Shown in pieces: positions 1 through 9,900 of a DNA stretch of 64,000 nucleotides (position 1 is its first letter; each line of letters begins with the position of its first letter). A model generated the notes under the pieces. The model did no database searches and was not told where the DNA came from. It saw nothing but the letters and a program-made list of their open reading frames with translations. Origin of the DNA: Bremerella sp. TYQ1 (lineage in GTDB: Bacteria; Planctomycetota; Planctomycetia; Pirellulales; Pirellulaceae); the NCBI RefSeq assembly GCF_020150455.1, contig NZ_CP083740.1, positions 5,539,001 through 5,603,000 on the forward strand. The letters are read 5' to 3'. Made by a program: the position numbers and the translations under genes.

Positions 1-1107
1 GGCTTGGATGAAGTTCTCGCGATGTAGCTGTCGTCCACTGTCACCACCAAGCGAGCCTTTGATCTCGCGAATCGTTTTGCCGTTTTTGTCGATCACTTTC
101 CCGGTATCGAAGCCAACGTACGTGGCGTCTTCCCCTTCTACGACAATCCCGTAGCTGAGACCCATGTACTTGCAGGTATCTCGTTTGCCGGTTTCGCTTG
201 GCAGATCGCGGATCTCGAACGTGACCGGTGCCTTAGCGAATTCGTATCGCAAAATATGGGTGTTAGGAGTTTGTCCGTTATCGTCCCAGGCATAGCGACC
301 GCCGACACTGCTTACCGCCGTGGGGAACTCTTCGGCACCAATCGACCAGCGGCAGAGGTCGAGGATATGTGGGCCGTTGTTGCCTAGTTCGGCATTGCCG
401 TAGTCCCAGAACCAATGCCAATCGTAGTGGTATTTGGCACGTTCAAGCGTTGTCGGAGCAGGGCCGCACCACAGATCGTGATTGACCGTAGCTGGCGGTT
501 GCGGTTTGCCCTTAGGTCGACCGATCGAGTCGCGACGTGTTAGGTAAAGTCCTTTCACCTGTTTGACTTTGCCGAGCGCACCTTCTTGGATCTCTTTGAA
601 GAAATCGCCCAAGTGGTTGAAGCTGCGACGTTGGATGCCGACTTGCACGATGCGATCGTATTTATCCGCTGCTTTTTGCATTTGGCCTGCTTCCCAGATG
701 TTGTGGGAGCATGGCTTTTCAGTGTAAACGTCTTTACCGGCCTGGCATCCCCAAACCGTCCCCAGCCCGTGCCAATGGTTTGGAATCGCCAGCACGACAG
801 CATCGACGTCTTGATCGTCGAACGCACGACGCATGTCGCTGTAGGTCTTCAGCTTCGTGCCGAACTTCTTCTGAAATTCTTCCGCACGTTTTCCAAGCAC
901 GGCGCTGTCGACATCGCATGCACCGACGACGCGAACTCCAGAGATCTCAGGGAAGCCGTTCAGGTGGGTTCGGCCAATTCCATTCAGGCCGACGACAACG
1001 ACGCGGAGTTCGTCGTTTGCGGCGGCATAGGAGCTAGTAGCCGTCATCGAAGTAACGGCCGTTGCCGAGGCTGCAGCCAGGAATTGGCGGCGATTCATAG
1101 AAATCAT
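1..1107 (-). CDS. Secreted Gfo/Idh/MocA family oxidoreductase, 3' end cut by window edge
   Basis: The open frame runs from an ATG at 1107 to the window edge with no stop, giving about 369 residues of an N-terminally complete protein. A second in-frame ATG at 1098 begins MNRRQFLAAAS, a Tat-like twin-arginine signal ending near an AAA cleavage region. The mature part starts with a Rossmann segment (VVVVGLNGIGRTH), has a nucleotide-binding strand ending ACDVD, and carries the family EKP motif (YTEKPCSHN). A typical planctomycete central region follows (NHDLWCGPAP, HWFWDYGNAELGN). Members are NAD(P)-dependent sugar or inositol dehydrogenases, and secreted ones are abundant in planctomycetes. The substrate cannot be read. 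The next gene upstream in the same direction (1174) is another member, so the two may be co-transcribed. Confidence 0.9.
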   Translation of the reverse strand, partial: MISMNRRQFLAAASATAVTSMTATSSYAAANDELRVVVVGLNGIGRTHLNGFPEISGVRVVGACDVDSAVLGKRAEEFQKKFGTKLKTYSDMRRAFDDQDVDAVVLAIPNHWHGLGTVWGCQAGKDVYTEKPCSHNIWEAGQMQKAADKYDRIVQVGIQRRSFNHLGDFFKEIQEGALGKVKQVKGLYLTRRDSIGRPKGKPQPPATVNHDLWCGPAPTTLERAKYHYDWHWFWDYGNAELGNNGPHILDLCRWSIGAEEFPTAVSSVGGRYAWDDNGQTPNTHILRYEFAKAPVTFEIRDLPSETGKRDTCKYMGLSYGIVVEGEDATYVGFDTGKVIDKNGKTIREIKGSLGGDSGRQLHRENFIQA

Positions 1108-1173
1108 GGCGAATATCCCTTGTTGGGTAGGTTGTAATGTTATGGATGAAAGAAGCGACCAAGTACAGCGAAA

Positions 1174-2145
1174 CTACTTCGATTCCAGCAGTTTAACCAT
1201 GTCGATCGATTCTCCATTGGCGTCGCGGCTCAAGTCCGCTGCGGTCATGAAAGCGAGGATCTCCAACGTATGCTCTGGAGAAACGGGAGCCTTTTTAGTG
1301 CGGAAGAACTTCACGATCTCGACGACAAGCAGGTCGTAGCGAGCTCGGATTTTGGTCTGTTCGATTCCCTTCTTACCGAAGACAACAACCCCGTAGCCGT
1401 ACGATCCGTCACGAATACCGCGGAACGTTCCAACGCGACCATCTTTCCAGACGCCAGTGACCACGTCGGCGCCTTCCACCGTGGTCCGCTGAACCGACTC
1501 GCAGCCAGGTCCCATGACGGTGAACAGTGTTTCCACACCATGGATTCCGTACCAGAACAAGTCGGGATGGGTTGGGTCAAATTTGCAGGGACTGTAAGCA
1601 ACGCAGCCAATGACATCCTCTTTTTTCAAGTCGATCACTTCTTGGCAGTAGCGAAGTGTCGAGGACGAAAAGAACGGCGTGCCGGTCTTCTTGGACAAAG
1701 CGACAAGTTCCTTGGCATCCTTCAGCGAAGCTGTCATTGGTTTATCAACGAACAGCGGAATCCCAGCTTCGAGAACAGGTTTGGCCTGGCTCAGGTGCAC
1801 GCGTCCGTCGACGCTGTTCATGATGACCGCGTCGACCTTTTTCAGAAGGGCTTCAATCGAAGGCACGATTTCGATGCCCATTTCTTCGATCTGCTTGGTG
1901 AAACCTTCGATGCGATCGGCGCTCGTCGGCAGATCGGGACTTCCGCCAGGGAACGCGGCAACCACTTTGGCGTCGGCAAGTTCAGCTGGGGCGTCTTCCG
2001 CGTTGATGGTTTTGCTGAACGCCACGGCGTGCGAACTGTCCAAGCCAACCAGCCCAATCTTGAGGGGCTCGGCCGCGTGAGCAAGTGTGCTGGAAGCGAC
2101 GAAAGCGAAGAGAAACGTAGCAGCGATTTTCAGGAAGGTTTTCAC
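1174..2145 (-). CDS. Secreted Gfo/Idh/MocA-like oxidoreductase
   Basis: I place the start at a GTG (2145) rather than the longest ATG (2184), because residues from there form a clean signal peptide (VKTFLKIAATFLFAFVASS, then TLAHA-AEP). An AAAAAGG stretch lies about 10 nt upstream. The Rossmann start is atypical (KIGLVGLDSSHAVAF), with the usual second glycine turn replaced by DSSH. The catalytic-lysine region reads VDKPM instead of EKP. About 323 residues fit the family. The short C-terminal half lacks several blocks seen in classical dehydrogenases, so binding to NAD(P) is likely but dehydrogenase activity is less certain. It sits 66 nt upstream of the other oxidoreductase and could share its transcript. 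Confidence 0.85.
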   Translation of the reverse strand: MKTFLKIAATFLFAFVASSTLAHAAEPLKIGLVGLDSSHAVAFSKTINAEDAPAELADAKVVAAFPGGSPDLPTSADRIEGFTKQIEEMGIEIVPSIEALLKKVDAVIMNSVDGRVHLSQAKPVLEAGIPLFVDKPMTASLKDAKELVALSKKTGTPFFSSSTLRYCQEVIDLKKEDVIGCVAYSPCKFDPTHPDLFWYGIHGVETLFTVMGPGCESVQRTTVEGADVVTGVWKDGRVGTFRGIRDGSYGYGVVVFGKKGIEQTKIRARYDLLVVEIVKFFRTKKAPVSPEHTLEILAFMTAADLSRDANGESIDMVKLLESK

Positions 2146-2184
2146 AGGCAAAGCCTTTTTGTGTGGCGTGCAGAGAGTTTCCAA

Positions 2185-2557
2185 GGAAGGCGGAACAACG
2201 CCAGGTTGATTCCACTCGCTTTCAAGATACCACGTGACATCAGATGCGTAAAGCTTTTTTCTTAAGCCTCAACGTCAAGATCGAGCGAATCGACTTGGAA
2301 AGATCTTTAACTTGAATGTGGTCCTTACGGGTGGTGCTGTGCTGTCTGCCAGGGTAGGAGTGATGGCGCAACAAGGGTTAAACAGCCGCAGGAAACGTTC
2401 TCTGGTCGTGCAAACCGGCAAATTTTGATGCAAGCAGTGTCAGTTTCTCGAGTGCTTGCGGCTTATTTAGTGCGGAGTTGCTATCAATTGCGTCGATGGC
2501 ATTCGTCGTAGAGTTCCTAGTGATTCTTACGATAGCAAGTGATGTATTGGGGCGGCG
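2185..2557. other. Intergenic region between divergent genes
   Basis: About 370 bases separate the oxidoreductase (-) from the FadL-like gene (+). I found no convincing ORF, RNA gene or strong hairpin. It should contain the two divergent promoters, but no -35/-10 pair is good enough to call by eye. Confidence 0.5.
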
Positions 2558-3757
2558 ATGACGATTTCTACTCCTCTGATGGGTCGGTCGATCCTGTTCG
2601 GTTTAATTCTGTTGGCGGCGGCAACGACCGCTCAAGCGCAAGGGATTGCCGTGACTGGGGTGGGGCCGGTGAATCGTTCGATGGGCGGCGCTGGTACGGC
2701 CGCACCGTTGGATGCGATCGGAGCTTTGCATTGGAACCCTGCATCGATTAGCTATCTAGAGCAGTCCGAAGTCTCGTTTGGCATGGAAGGCATGCTGGCC
2801 GATGTCGAACTCTCGTCGACCGTTGGCGGTTCGAGAAGTACGACCAGTGGCGAGTCTGGCGTCGCCATTATTCCGGCTGTCGGCTGGGTCGACCATCTTG
2901 AAGGAACACCTCTGACGATCGGGATGGGGGTTTATGGTATCGGCGGTTTCCGCAATAACATGCCGGCCGATTCGAACAATCTTCTGCTCGCTTCCGGGCC
3001 GCTGTTTGCGGACGCAGAAATCATGCAGATTGCCCCGACGATGTCGCTTCGACTAGGAGAATGCTGGTCGATCGGCTTCGCTCCGACCATTACGGCAGCT
3101 CGTATGCAGTACGATCCGCTAGGGCCGTCGGCAATTACGCCAACGGCCACCGCAGGTTCTGGCAACCGTGTGCACTGGGGTGGAGGCGTTCAAGGGGGCG
3201 TTTATTACGCAAGTCCCAACTGCTGGCGAGCAGGCTTTACCATCAAAAGTCCGCAGTGGTTTGAAGAGTTCCGGTTCTTCACTTCCTCTGGCGTCGTCGG
3301 TTTCGACTTGGATTATCCGATGATTCTCTCTGGTGGTGTGGCGTATTACGGTTGGGAGCGTTGGGTCTTCGCGGCTGACGTCCGATATTTCGACTATGCG
3401 AACACGCAGGGTTTCAGCGATCTGGGATGGGAAAATGTCTTTGCCGGTGCCATTGGTGCTCAGTACCAATTGAGCCCCCTTTGGAAGCTTCGTGCGGGAT
3501 ATAACTTCAATCAGAACCCGATCGGTTCGGAAGACGCATTTACGAACATTGCAAACCCATTGATTCAAACGCATAACATCGCGTTGGGGGCTGGGTGCTT
3601 GCTGACCGATGGCGTGGAATTGAACCTCGCTTATGTGTACCTGGTGAACTCTGAAACGTCGGGGCCGCTTCCTTCACCACCGTTTGGACCGAACGATACC
3701 ATCGAGCATCAAATTAGCGCTCACTCGCTGGTGATGGGTGTGCAGATACGCTACTAG
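2558..3757 (+). CDS. FadL/OmpP1/TodX-like outer-membrane transport protein
   Basis: This 399-residue protein has a signal peptide (hydrophobic stretch to about residue 27, cleavage near AQA-QG). The mature N-terminus has the FadL-type hatch signature, with a conserved glycine/asparagine segment (MGGAGTAAPLDAIGALHWNP) followed by ASISYLE. The rest alternates short amphipathic strands with aromatic girdle residues and ends in an aromatic-rich strand (LVMGVQIRY) as expected of an outer-membrane barrel. The family carries long-chain fatty acids and other hydrophobic compounds across the outer membrane. The substrate is unknown here. The gene stands alone between a divergent and a co-directional unit. 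A GGGGCGGCG stretch abuts the ATG at 2558. Confidence 0.8.
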   Translation: MTISTPLMGRSILFGLILLAAATTAQAQGIAVTGVGPVNRSMGGAGTAAPLDAIGALHWNPASISYLEQSEVSFGMEGMLADVELSSTVGGSRSTTSGESGVAIIPAVGWVDHLEGTPLTIGMGVYGIGGFRNNMPADSNNLLLASGPLFADAEIMQIAPTMSLRLGECWSIGFAPTITAARMQYDPLGPSAITPTATAGSGNRVHWGGGVQGGVYYASPNCWRAGFTIKSPQWFEEFRFFTSSGVVGFDLDYPMILSGGVAYYGWERWVFAADVRYFDYANTQGFSDLGWENVFAGAIGAQYQLSPLWKLRAGYNFNQNPIGSEDAFTNIANPLIQTHNIALGAGCLLTDGVELNLAYVYLVNSETSGPLPSPPFGPNDTIEHQISAHSLVMGVQIRY

Positions 3758-3968
3758 TTTACGCGTAGAAGAATTGCAGATTTAGCGCGATACTTATCAA
3801 CAGTTATTGAACTGATCTTGCGGGTTATACGATTTAAGCGCCCTTTTTCCGGGGGAAAGGTGGCCTCCTTTGACCCAGCCGGAAATGTAACCTATCTTTC
3901 GGAAGATATCCCGTTTTTGCACGCCTTATCCTTTTCCTAGTGCACAGGTTATATCCGAAGGGAGACCA

Positions 3969-4346
3969 TTGATGAGCTTGCCGCAGACGCACGCGCCGAC
4001 CGAAGTACGGTCAATCAATTGGGAAGCATTGAAGTCGCGTTGTATCGGTCGTCTCGATCTCGTCGAGAAGGCTCTGAACCGGTTTCATGATGCCCTGGGG
4101 CAAGACCTGAGGGACTTGGAAACGGCCATGGAGGCGTTAGATTCGACCGAGGTGGCACGGATCGCTCATCGCATCAAGGGAACTTCGCTCACGGTATCTG
4201 CCGATCGACTAGCGGAGCATGCGCTCGACCTGGAAAAGAAGGCGGAAGGGAACTCGCAAGACTATGAGGAATCCCTTTCGGACATACGCGATGAATGTTG
4301 CCGATTGAGCGAGATCATCTCGCAGCGTCGGTACGGGGAAAGCTGA
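3969..4346 (+). CDS. Histidine phosphotransfer (Hpt) domain protein
   Basis: A 125-residue single-domain Hpt protein. The phosphoacceptor is His67 in the motif IAHRIKGTS, followed by the helix that normally packs against it (RLAEHALDLEKKA). Stand-alone Hpt proteins shuttle phosphate between the receiver of a hybrid histidine kinase and a downstream response regulator. An AGGGAG Shine-Dalgarno lies about 9 nt before the ATG. The stop overlaps the start of the next gene (TGATG at 4344-4348), so the two are translationally coupled and the REC-HD-GYP protein is the obvious partner. A hybrid kinase without its own Hpt lies 2.6 kb downstream (6976). Confidence 0.9.
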   Translation: MMSLPQTHAPTEVRSINWEALKSRCIGRLDLVEKALNRFHDALGQDLRDLETAMEALDSTEVARIAHRIKGTSLTVSADRLAEHALDLEKKAEGNSQDYEESLSDIRDECCRLSEIISQRRYGES

Positions 4347-5449
4347 TGATCATCCACGATCGAGATACGGCCCAGGCACCCATTTTATTAGTAGACGACG
4401 ATCCAGCTTGTCTCGGCATGCTGAGCGACGTACTGAGCGCGTTGGGTATACCTGTCGAAACAGCCAGCGATGGTAACGAAGCGCTCGAGATGATCTATCA
4501 GGGCGACTTTCGGATTGTCTTGTCGGACTGGCAAATGCCAGGCATGTCAGGCGTCGAGCTTTGTCGTCGCGTTCGACAACGTCCTTTAAGTGGCTATGTC
4601 TATTTCATTCTGCTGACTTCGCTTGATCGTCAACACAACCTCGTCAGCGGGCTGCGAGCTGGTGCAGATGACTTCATCACCAAGCCTTTCGATCCTGAAG
4701 AACTCCATATTCGTCTGCGAGCGGCAAATCGAATCGTTTCGCTGGAGAGCCGAAACGTGATCATCTTCGCGTTAGCAAAGCTTGCCGAGTCTCGCGATCC
4801 CGAAACAGGTGCCCATTTAGAGCGAATGCGAGAATATTCGCGTCTGTTGGCGCAAGACCTCTCGGAGCAACCGAAATATGCGGATATTGTCGACGCAGAC
4901 TATGTCCGAACGATCTACCTGACGAGTCCGCTTCACGATATTGGGAAAGTTGGCATTCCCGATCATGTGCTGCTGAAGCCTGGTAGATTAACGCCAGAAG
5001 AATTCGAGATCATGAAGCAACATTCGCTCGTCGGGTTCCATACGCTCGACGCTGCGGTCCGTGAGCAGCCTGAGGCAGCCTATCTACGTTTCGCACGAGA
5101 TATTGCTTGTTCCCATCACGAGAAGTGGGATGGAAGTGGCTACCCCTATGGACTTAAAGGGGAAGACATTCCCCTGTGCGGACGTATCGTCGCTGTCGCG
5201 GACGTTTACGACGCCCTGACGACAGCACGTGTCTATAAAGATGCCTTTACCCATGAAAAGGCACGAGGAATCATTCGCGAAGGAAGTGGCTCGCACTTCG
5301 ATCCTGATATTGTCGAAGCCTTCTTCCGCCATGAAGAAGAGATTGTCGACATCAATCAGCGACTGAATGATGCTCTGATTTACTCTGAACTACCTGAGAT
5401 GGCCCCAGGAGTGACCCTGCCGACAGGGCCACTCTCGGCATCGAATTAG
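4346..5449 (+). CDS. Response regulator with HD-GYP domain (cyclic-di-GMP phosphodiesterase type)
   Basis: Starting at the ATG that overlaps the Hpt stop (GGGGAA about 6 nt upstream), this is a 367-residue protein. The receiver domain (about 12-130) has the acidic pocket VDDDP, phosphoacceptor Asp61 (LSDWQMPG) and the conserved lysine in ITKPF. The HD-GYP domain (about 150-345) has the HD pair at 197-198 (HDIGKVGIP), HH in SHHEKWDGSGYP, and the GYP triad at 265-267 followed by GLKGEDIP. All recognisable metal-binding residues are present, so an active c-di-GMP phosphodiesterase is predicted, as in RpfG. Phosphorylation from the coupled Hpt protein probably controls it. The 3' end overlaps the convergent methyltransferase by 4 nt. 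Confidence 0.92.
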   Translation: MIIHDRDTAQAPILLVDDDPACLGMLSDVLSALGIPVETASDGNEALEMIYQGDFRIVLSDWQMPGMSGVELCRRVRQRPLSGYVYFILLTSLDRQHNLVSGLRAGADDFITKPFDPEELHIRLRAANRIVSLESRNVIIFALAKLAESRDPETGAHLERMREYSRLLAQDLSEQPKYADIVDADYVRTIYLTSPLHDIGKVGIPDHVLLKPGRLTPEEFEIMKQHSLVGFHTLDAAVREQPEAAYLRFARDIACSHHEKWDGSGYPYGLKGEDIPLCGRIVAVADVYDALTTARVYKDAFTHEKARGIIREGSGSHFDPDIVEAFFRHEEEIVDINQRLNDALIYSELPEMAPGVTLPTGPLSASN

Positions 5450-6573
5450 TCCTCGAAGACGGTCGAGCCATTCTTGGCGATACGTGTCTTGCGACCGGCT
5501 CGCGACGAACGCGGAACCTCGGCAGGATCAAGGCGGCGAATGCAGTCTTCCGCCTTCTTGCTAACGTAGTTAACGATGATCTCCGTACGATCGCGCGTTA
5601 GCTCCATCTTCTCGGTGTTAAAGCCCGCCTTATCATAAACATTTAATACATCTTCTACCGTTCGTTGATAGAAGAACCAGTCGAGATGCCATTGATAGGG
5701 GGTCTCGTCATATCTTTCTGTATCTTTAAAAGCAATTACTAGAGCACCACCCTCATTTAGGGTGGCCCCAAGTCCGCTGAAGATACCAATAAGATGTTCG
5801 TCCGTCAGATAGTCGGCCAGACCGACACTATAAATGATATCGAACGTACCATAGTTCTTTTTGGTGGCATCCGGATTACGTGCCCGCATGGCATTGAACC
5901 GTACGGGTTTAATCGTCGTGGATGACGGAAGCTGCGGGACGACTTGTGATTCGATATATTCCAATGCGGCTGGATCGTTGTCCATGGCGACAACTTCGAT
6001 ATTTCGCCCTTCGAATTCAGGGAAATCGAGGAACTCGCGGCAAGGGCCGCATGCGATGTCCATGATGCGAATATCTCCTTGCCGCGATTCAATCGCGTTG
6101 AGGAGGTATTCACGGACGAGCTCTTTCCGGCCGCGAACGGCTTGGGAAAGTGGCAATTCACCCAGGCAAAGATCGATGTAGGCCCCAAGTCCACGCGCCG
6201 GCGTCGACTCCTCATAGATCTTCACTAACATCGCATAATCACCGGAAAAACCGCTCGGTTTAGTCCACGCACGATTGGCGAACCAGCTTTGTCCAAACCA
6301 TGGACCAATCTCTTCGCGGAATCGTGCTTGGACCTCTTTTACAAGATCCGGATCATTGCTATGAGCTTCTTCAAAAGCTCGACATGCAGATTGTGACTGT
6401 TCAATGGCGGCAAGCGTTCGCTTATGGAACTCGTCGTCTCGCTGCGGGATGGCATCCTTGTCAATCTCGCTCTCAAGCTGAGCAAGCTGTCGCTTAAATT
6501 CCGCCACATCCTTCGAGAAGAATTCGATCGCACTCGGTAAACGGGAAGTGGTCGACTCATTCGACTGAATCAT
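5446..6573 (-). CDS. Class I SAM-dependent methyltransferase
   Basis: A 375-residue soluble protein. The N-terminal 150 residues are helical and charged, with a region rich in Trp/Phe (WFGQSWFANRAWTKPSGFSG). The Rossmann methyltransferase core follows: motif I IRIMDIACGPCREFLDF, motif II VVAMDNDPAALEYI, and a post-II segment FDIIYSVGLADYLTDEH. The substrate is not evident; similar proteins occur as orphan methyltransferases beside signalling genes. It is convergent with the HD-GYP gene (stop codons overlap) and divergent from the giant hybrid kinase. The start ATG at 6573 is followed by a Ser/Thr-rich tail, so a slightly later start cannot be excluded. Confidence 0.8.
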   Translation of the reverse strand: MIQSNESTTSRLPSAIEFFSKDVAEFKRQLAQLESEIDKDAIPQRDDEFHKRTLAAIEQSQSACRAFEEAHSNDPDLVKEVQARFREEIGPWFGQSWFANRAWTKPSGFSGDYAMLVKIYEESTPARGLGAYIDLCLGELPLSQAVRGRKELVREYLLNAIESRQGDIRIMDIACGPCREFLDFPEFEGRNIEVVAMDNDPAALEYIESQVVPQLPSSTTIKPVRFNAMRARNPDATKKNYGTFDIIYSVGLADYLTDEHLIGIFSGLGATLNEGGALVIAFKDTERYDETPYQWHLDWFFYQRTVEDVLNVYDKAGFNTEKMELTRDRTEIIVNYVSKKAEDCIRRLDPAEVPRSSRAGRKTRIAKNGSTVFED

Positions 6574-6975
6574 GGCTGTACCTAATAAACTACTTATTCC
6601 AAATGGGCAGATTTTGCCGTGTCATAAAATGGCACGGCACAACTCGGAAATACATCAGAATACGAATGGAACGCGAAATCAACCTAGAAAAATTCCAATT
6701 AGACATAAGGGGGGGTGTGGCTACGTAAAATTAAACATCTACGTGCCCCTTATGACCCATACGTGTTGCGCAGTAAGCGCGATTCATAAAATGACATAAT
6801 TGCGCACCAATCAAAAGCTATGGTTCTAATGCGTGGTGCGCTCATATCGCGTGTCCACACAGCTTGGAAGGGCAGCCCACTCTTTTCCATTCCGTTCTAT
6901 GGATAAGGGTGACTTTTCTAATTGGCGGTGTCGATTTGCAGCAGCATTATCGGCCCGAAAGATTGAATAGGAAGC
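6574..6975. other. Intergenic region between divergent genes
   Basis: About 400 bases, more AT-rich than the surroundings, between the methyltransferase (-) and the giant hybrid kinase (+). A G7 run lies near 6710. The only open frames here are short and lack a ribosome-binding site or recognisable composition. I see no tRNA or terminator. It must hold the promoters of both flanking genes. Confidence 0.45.
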
Positions 6976-9900
6976 ATGGTGGACGAAGCAGCGGGTACTG
7001 AAGTCACAACGGCCGATGCCGGTTGGAATGTGGCCGAAGAGATTGCGTCGCGATACGAAATCAATGCCTCGAGTGGAGATTCTCCGTTTGTTCGTACGTT
7101 TTGGGCGAATGAACGCGAATCGGGCGAAGGGGTCGAGATCAAAGCGATCGATCTTAGTTCGGTAACTTCGGGCACCCGTGCGCGCATCGAGTTTGAAGCC
7201 TCGATTCGCCGTGAGTATTCCAATGATCATCTGCATCCTGTTCTCGACTTCATTCGCACCGACAGAGAGTGCTATATCGTCATTCCATGGGGCGATGGTA
7301 CTCCTCTGAATCAAATACTCACGGCCAGGCCAATCGCGATTCGCGATGCAATCCAGATTGGCAAATGTGTCTTTACAGCGCTCGATGCGATTCATCGCCG
7401 AGGAGCACTGCATCGAGATGTGACGCCTTCGAATGTCTTGGTGAATACGAATTCATCAAGTTCCCATGGTATATCAAGCGTTCAGCTGGGTGGGTTCGGT
7501 ACGGTTAAACGCTTTCACCCCGATCAGTTGTTTGGTGAAAGGGAATGCGAAACCGTTTCCTATATGTCGCCGGAAGAGGCGGGTTCGATCGATTCGGATG
7601 TCGGTCCGGCGTCAGATCTGTACGCTGCAGGGATTCTGCTGTTCCGTTGTCTCGCAGGACGTTTACCGTTTCAGGGGCAAGGTGCTGGAGCAATCCTATT
7701 CGAGCATTTAACCGCACCGGTTCCCGATTTGCCTAGTATCAATCCAGACGTGCCACAGCACTTGGATGAACTTGTCCAGCGTTTGCTTAGGAAAGATCCG
7801 CACGACCGCTACCAATTAGCAAGCGCTGTCGTGGCCGACTTGTTAGCGATCGAGGAAGCTTTAGCGGATGGAGACAATGGCGGACATGTCGTAATCGGAG
7901 CGAGCGATCGACGGTGTACCCTGACCGAACCGACATTTGTCGGACGCGATGAAGAGCTCTCGCAACTGCACGATTATGTTCGCGAAACGCGAAGTGGCAA
8001 GTCGTCGGTCATTCTTGTTGAAGGTGAGTCAGGGTTAGGAAAAAGCCGCCTTCTGATTGAAGCGGTTCGCGTTGCGAGACGAAATCATAATTGGGTCTTG
8101 CGAGGGCAAGCGTCGACGAATGTTGGCCAGCGTCCTTACCGCATGCTCGAAGGGATTGTGGACGGTTTTCTGTCGGTTGTCCCGAAGGACCCTGCCCTTT
8201 TTCAACGCGTTCAAGACCAAGTCGGCGACATGCTTGACGCGTTGGTGGCGGCGCTGCCTTCCTTAGGCAAAGTGTTCAAGACCACGGGTAGAGTGGTTGA
8301 ACAGTCACCTGCAGCGTTTGGTGAAAACCGTACGATCGACTCGCTGATTCGGTTTCTGGGAGCCTTGGGCAGCGTTGATCGTCCGGCGATTATCATTCTC
8401 GACGACTGCCAATGGGCCGATACGCTGACCCACAGTTTCATACGTCGTTGGCATACTCAGGCTCGCCATGTCACGCGGCATACCGCATTGGTCTGCTCGT
8501 TCCGCAGTGAGGAAGTTAGCGAAGACCACCCTCTGCGAGCCATTCCGCGATGTCCCCATATTTGTCTGAAAACGCTCCGCCCGGACGAAATTCGGCAACT
8601 GGCGGAATCGATGGCGGGATCGTTACCTACTGAAGCGGTTGAAGTGGTGACACGACTTGCCAGCGGTAGCCCGTTCATGGCGTCGGCCGTTCTTCGCGGC
8701 CTGGTCGAATCGCGAGCACTGACCTCGGAAGATGGCGAATGGCAAGTTGATCGGCGGGCAATTCAGGACATTCAGTCTTCGCAAGAAGCGGCGTCGTTCC
8801 TGACGCATCGTATCGAGATGCTGCCGGATGAGACGGTTGATCTGCTGTCTGTCGGCGCGTTGGTGGGTAAGGAGTTTAGTCTCGATATTGTGTCCGCACT
8901 CGCCGGAATGACCGTTTCGGAAGCGGTCGCGGCGTTGTTACATGCCAAAGATCGAAGTCTGATTTGGGAACGAGCTGACGGTGGCCAGTTTGTTTTCGTG
9001 CACGACAAGATCCGAAGTTCACTGCTGGAACGACTTGATCCGAACGATCAGAAGCGTCTTCACCTGCGAACCGCATTGCATTTGCAAGAGCACAGTCCAG
9101 CACGCGTGTCGGACATTGCCTATCACTTGGATGAAGCCGGGGCGTGTGAAACGGCTTTGGGGTATGCCCTTCAGGCGGCTGAGCAAGCGCGAAGCCAGTT
9201 TTCTTTAGAAGTTGCCGAGCGGCAATACCGAATCGCACTGCGCGGGGCAAAGAACCAGCCAAAGTCAATCCGTTTCCGTATCGCAGAAGGTTTGGGCGAT
9301 TCGTTGATGCTGCGTGGACAGTATCCCGAAGCCGCGCCTCAGTTTGAACTTGCTGCCGAGCTTGCGGAAGGGGATCTGGATCGGGCCAAAATTCAGAGCA
9401 AACTTGCAGAGTTAAGTTTCAAACGCGGCGACATGGAAGGAGCAACGCAAGGTTTTGAGCGAGCATTGCGGTCTCTAGGAATCTTCGTGCCTCGCAACCG
9501 TGTGCTGATCTTTTTGCTGGCGATGGTGGAAGCGTTCCGGCAGTTACTGCATACGTTTTTGCCAAGCGTCTTTTTGCATCGCAAGGGGCGTCCGCCAAGC
9601 GAATCGGAGCGGATGGCCATTCGGCTCTTTGGATTGCTAACGCACGGATGCTGGTATTGCCGCAGTAAGCTGCAGTGCCTTCTTGCCCACCTCCGTAGTT
9701 TGAACCTGGCCGAGCAGTTCTCGCCGAGTGCCGAGCTGGCTCAAGTTTACTCCGAGCATTCTCCTGTCGCTTCCTTGATACCTTTGTTTAATCGAGCGTT
9801 TCGATATGCCGAACGCTCATTGCAACTGCGACGTGAGTATGACGACATCTGGGGACAAGGCCAGTCTTTGAACTATTACAGTTGTGCGTTGTATGCTGCG

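Noticed and set aside
586..1137. 183-residue plus-strand frame
   Set aside because: Shadow of the minus-strand oxidoreductase 1-1107, which carries clear family motifs.
1270..2265. 331-residue plus-strand frame
   Set aside because: It lies opposite the oxidoreductase at 1174-2145; His/Arg/Phe-rich composition, no start signal or recognisable domain.
6572..6799. 75-residue frame in the intergenic region upstream of the hybrid kinase
   Set aside because: Overlaps the divergent methyltransferase start; composition not like a protein and no ribosome-binding site.
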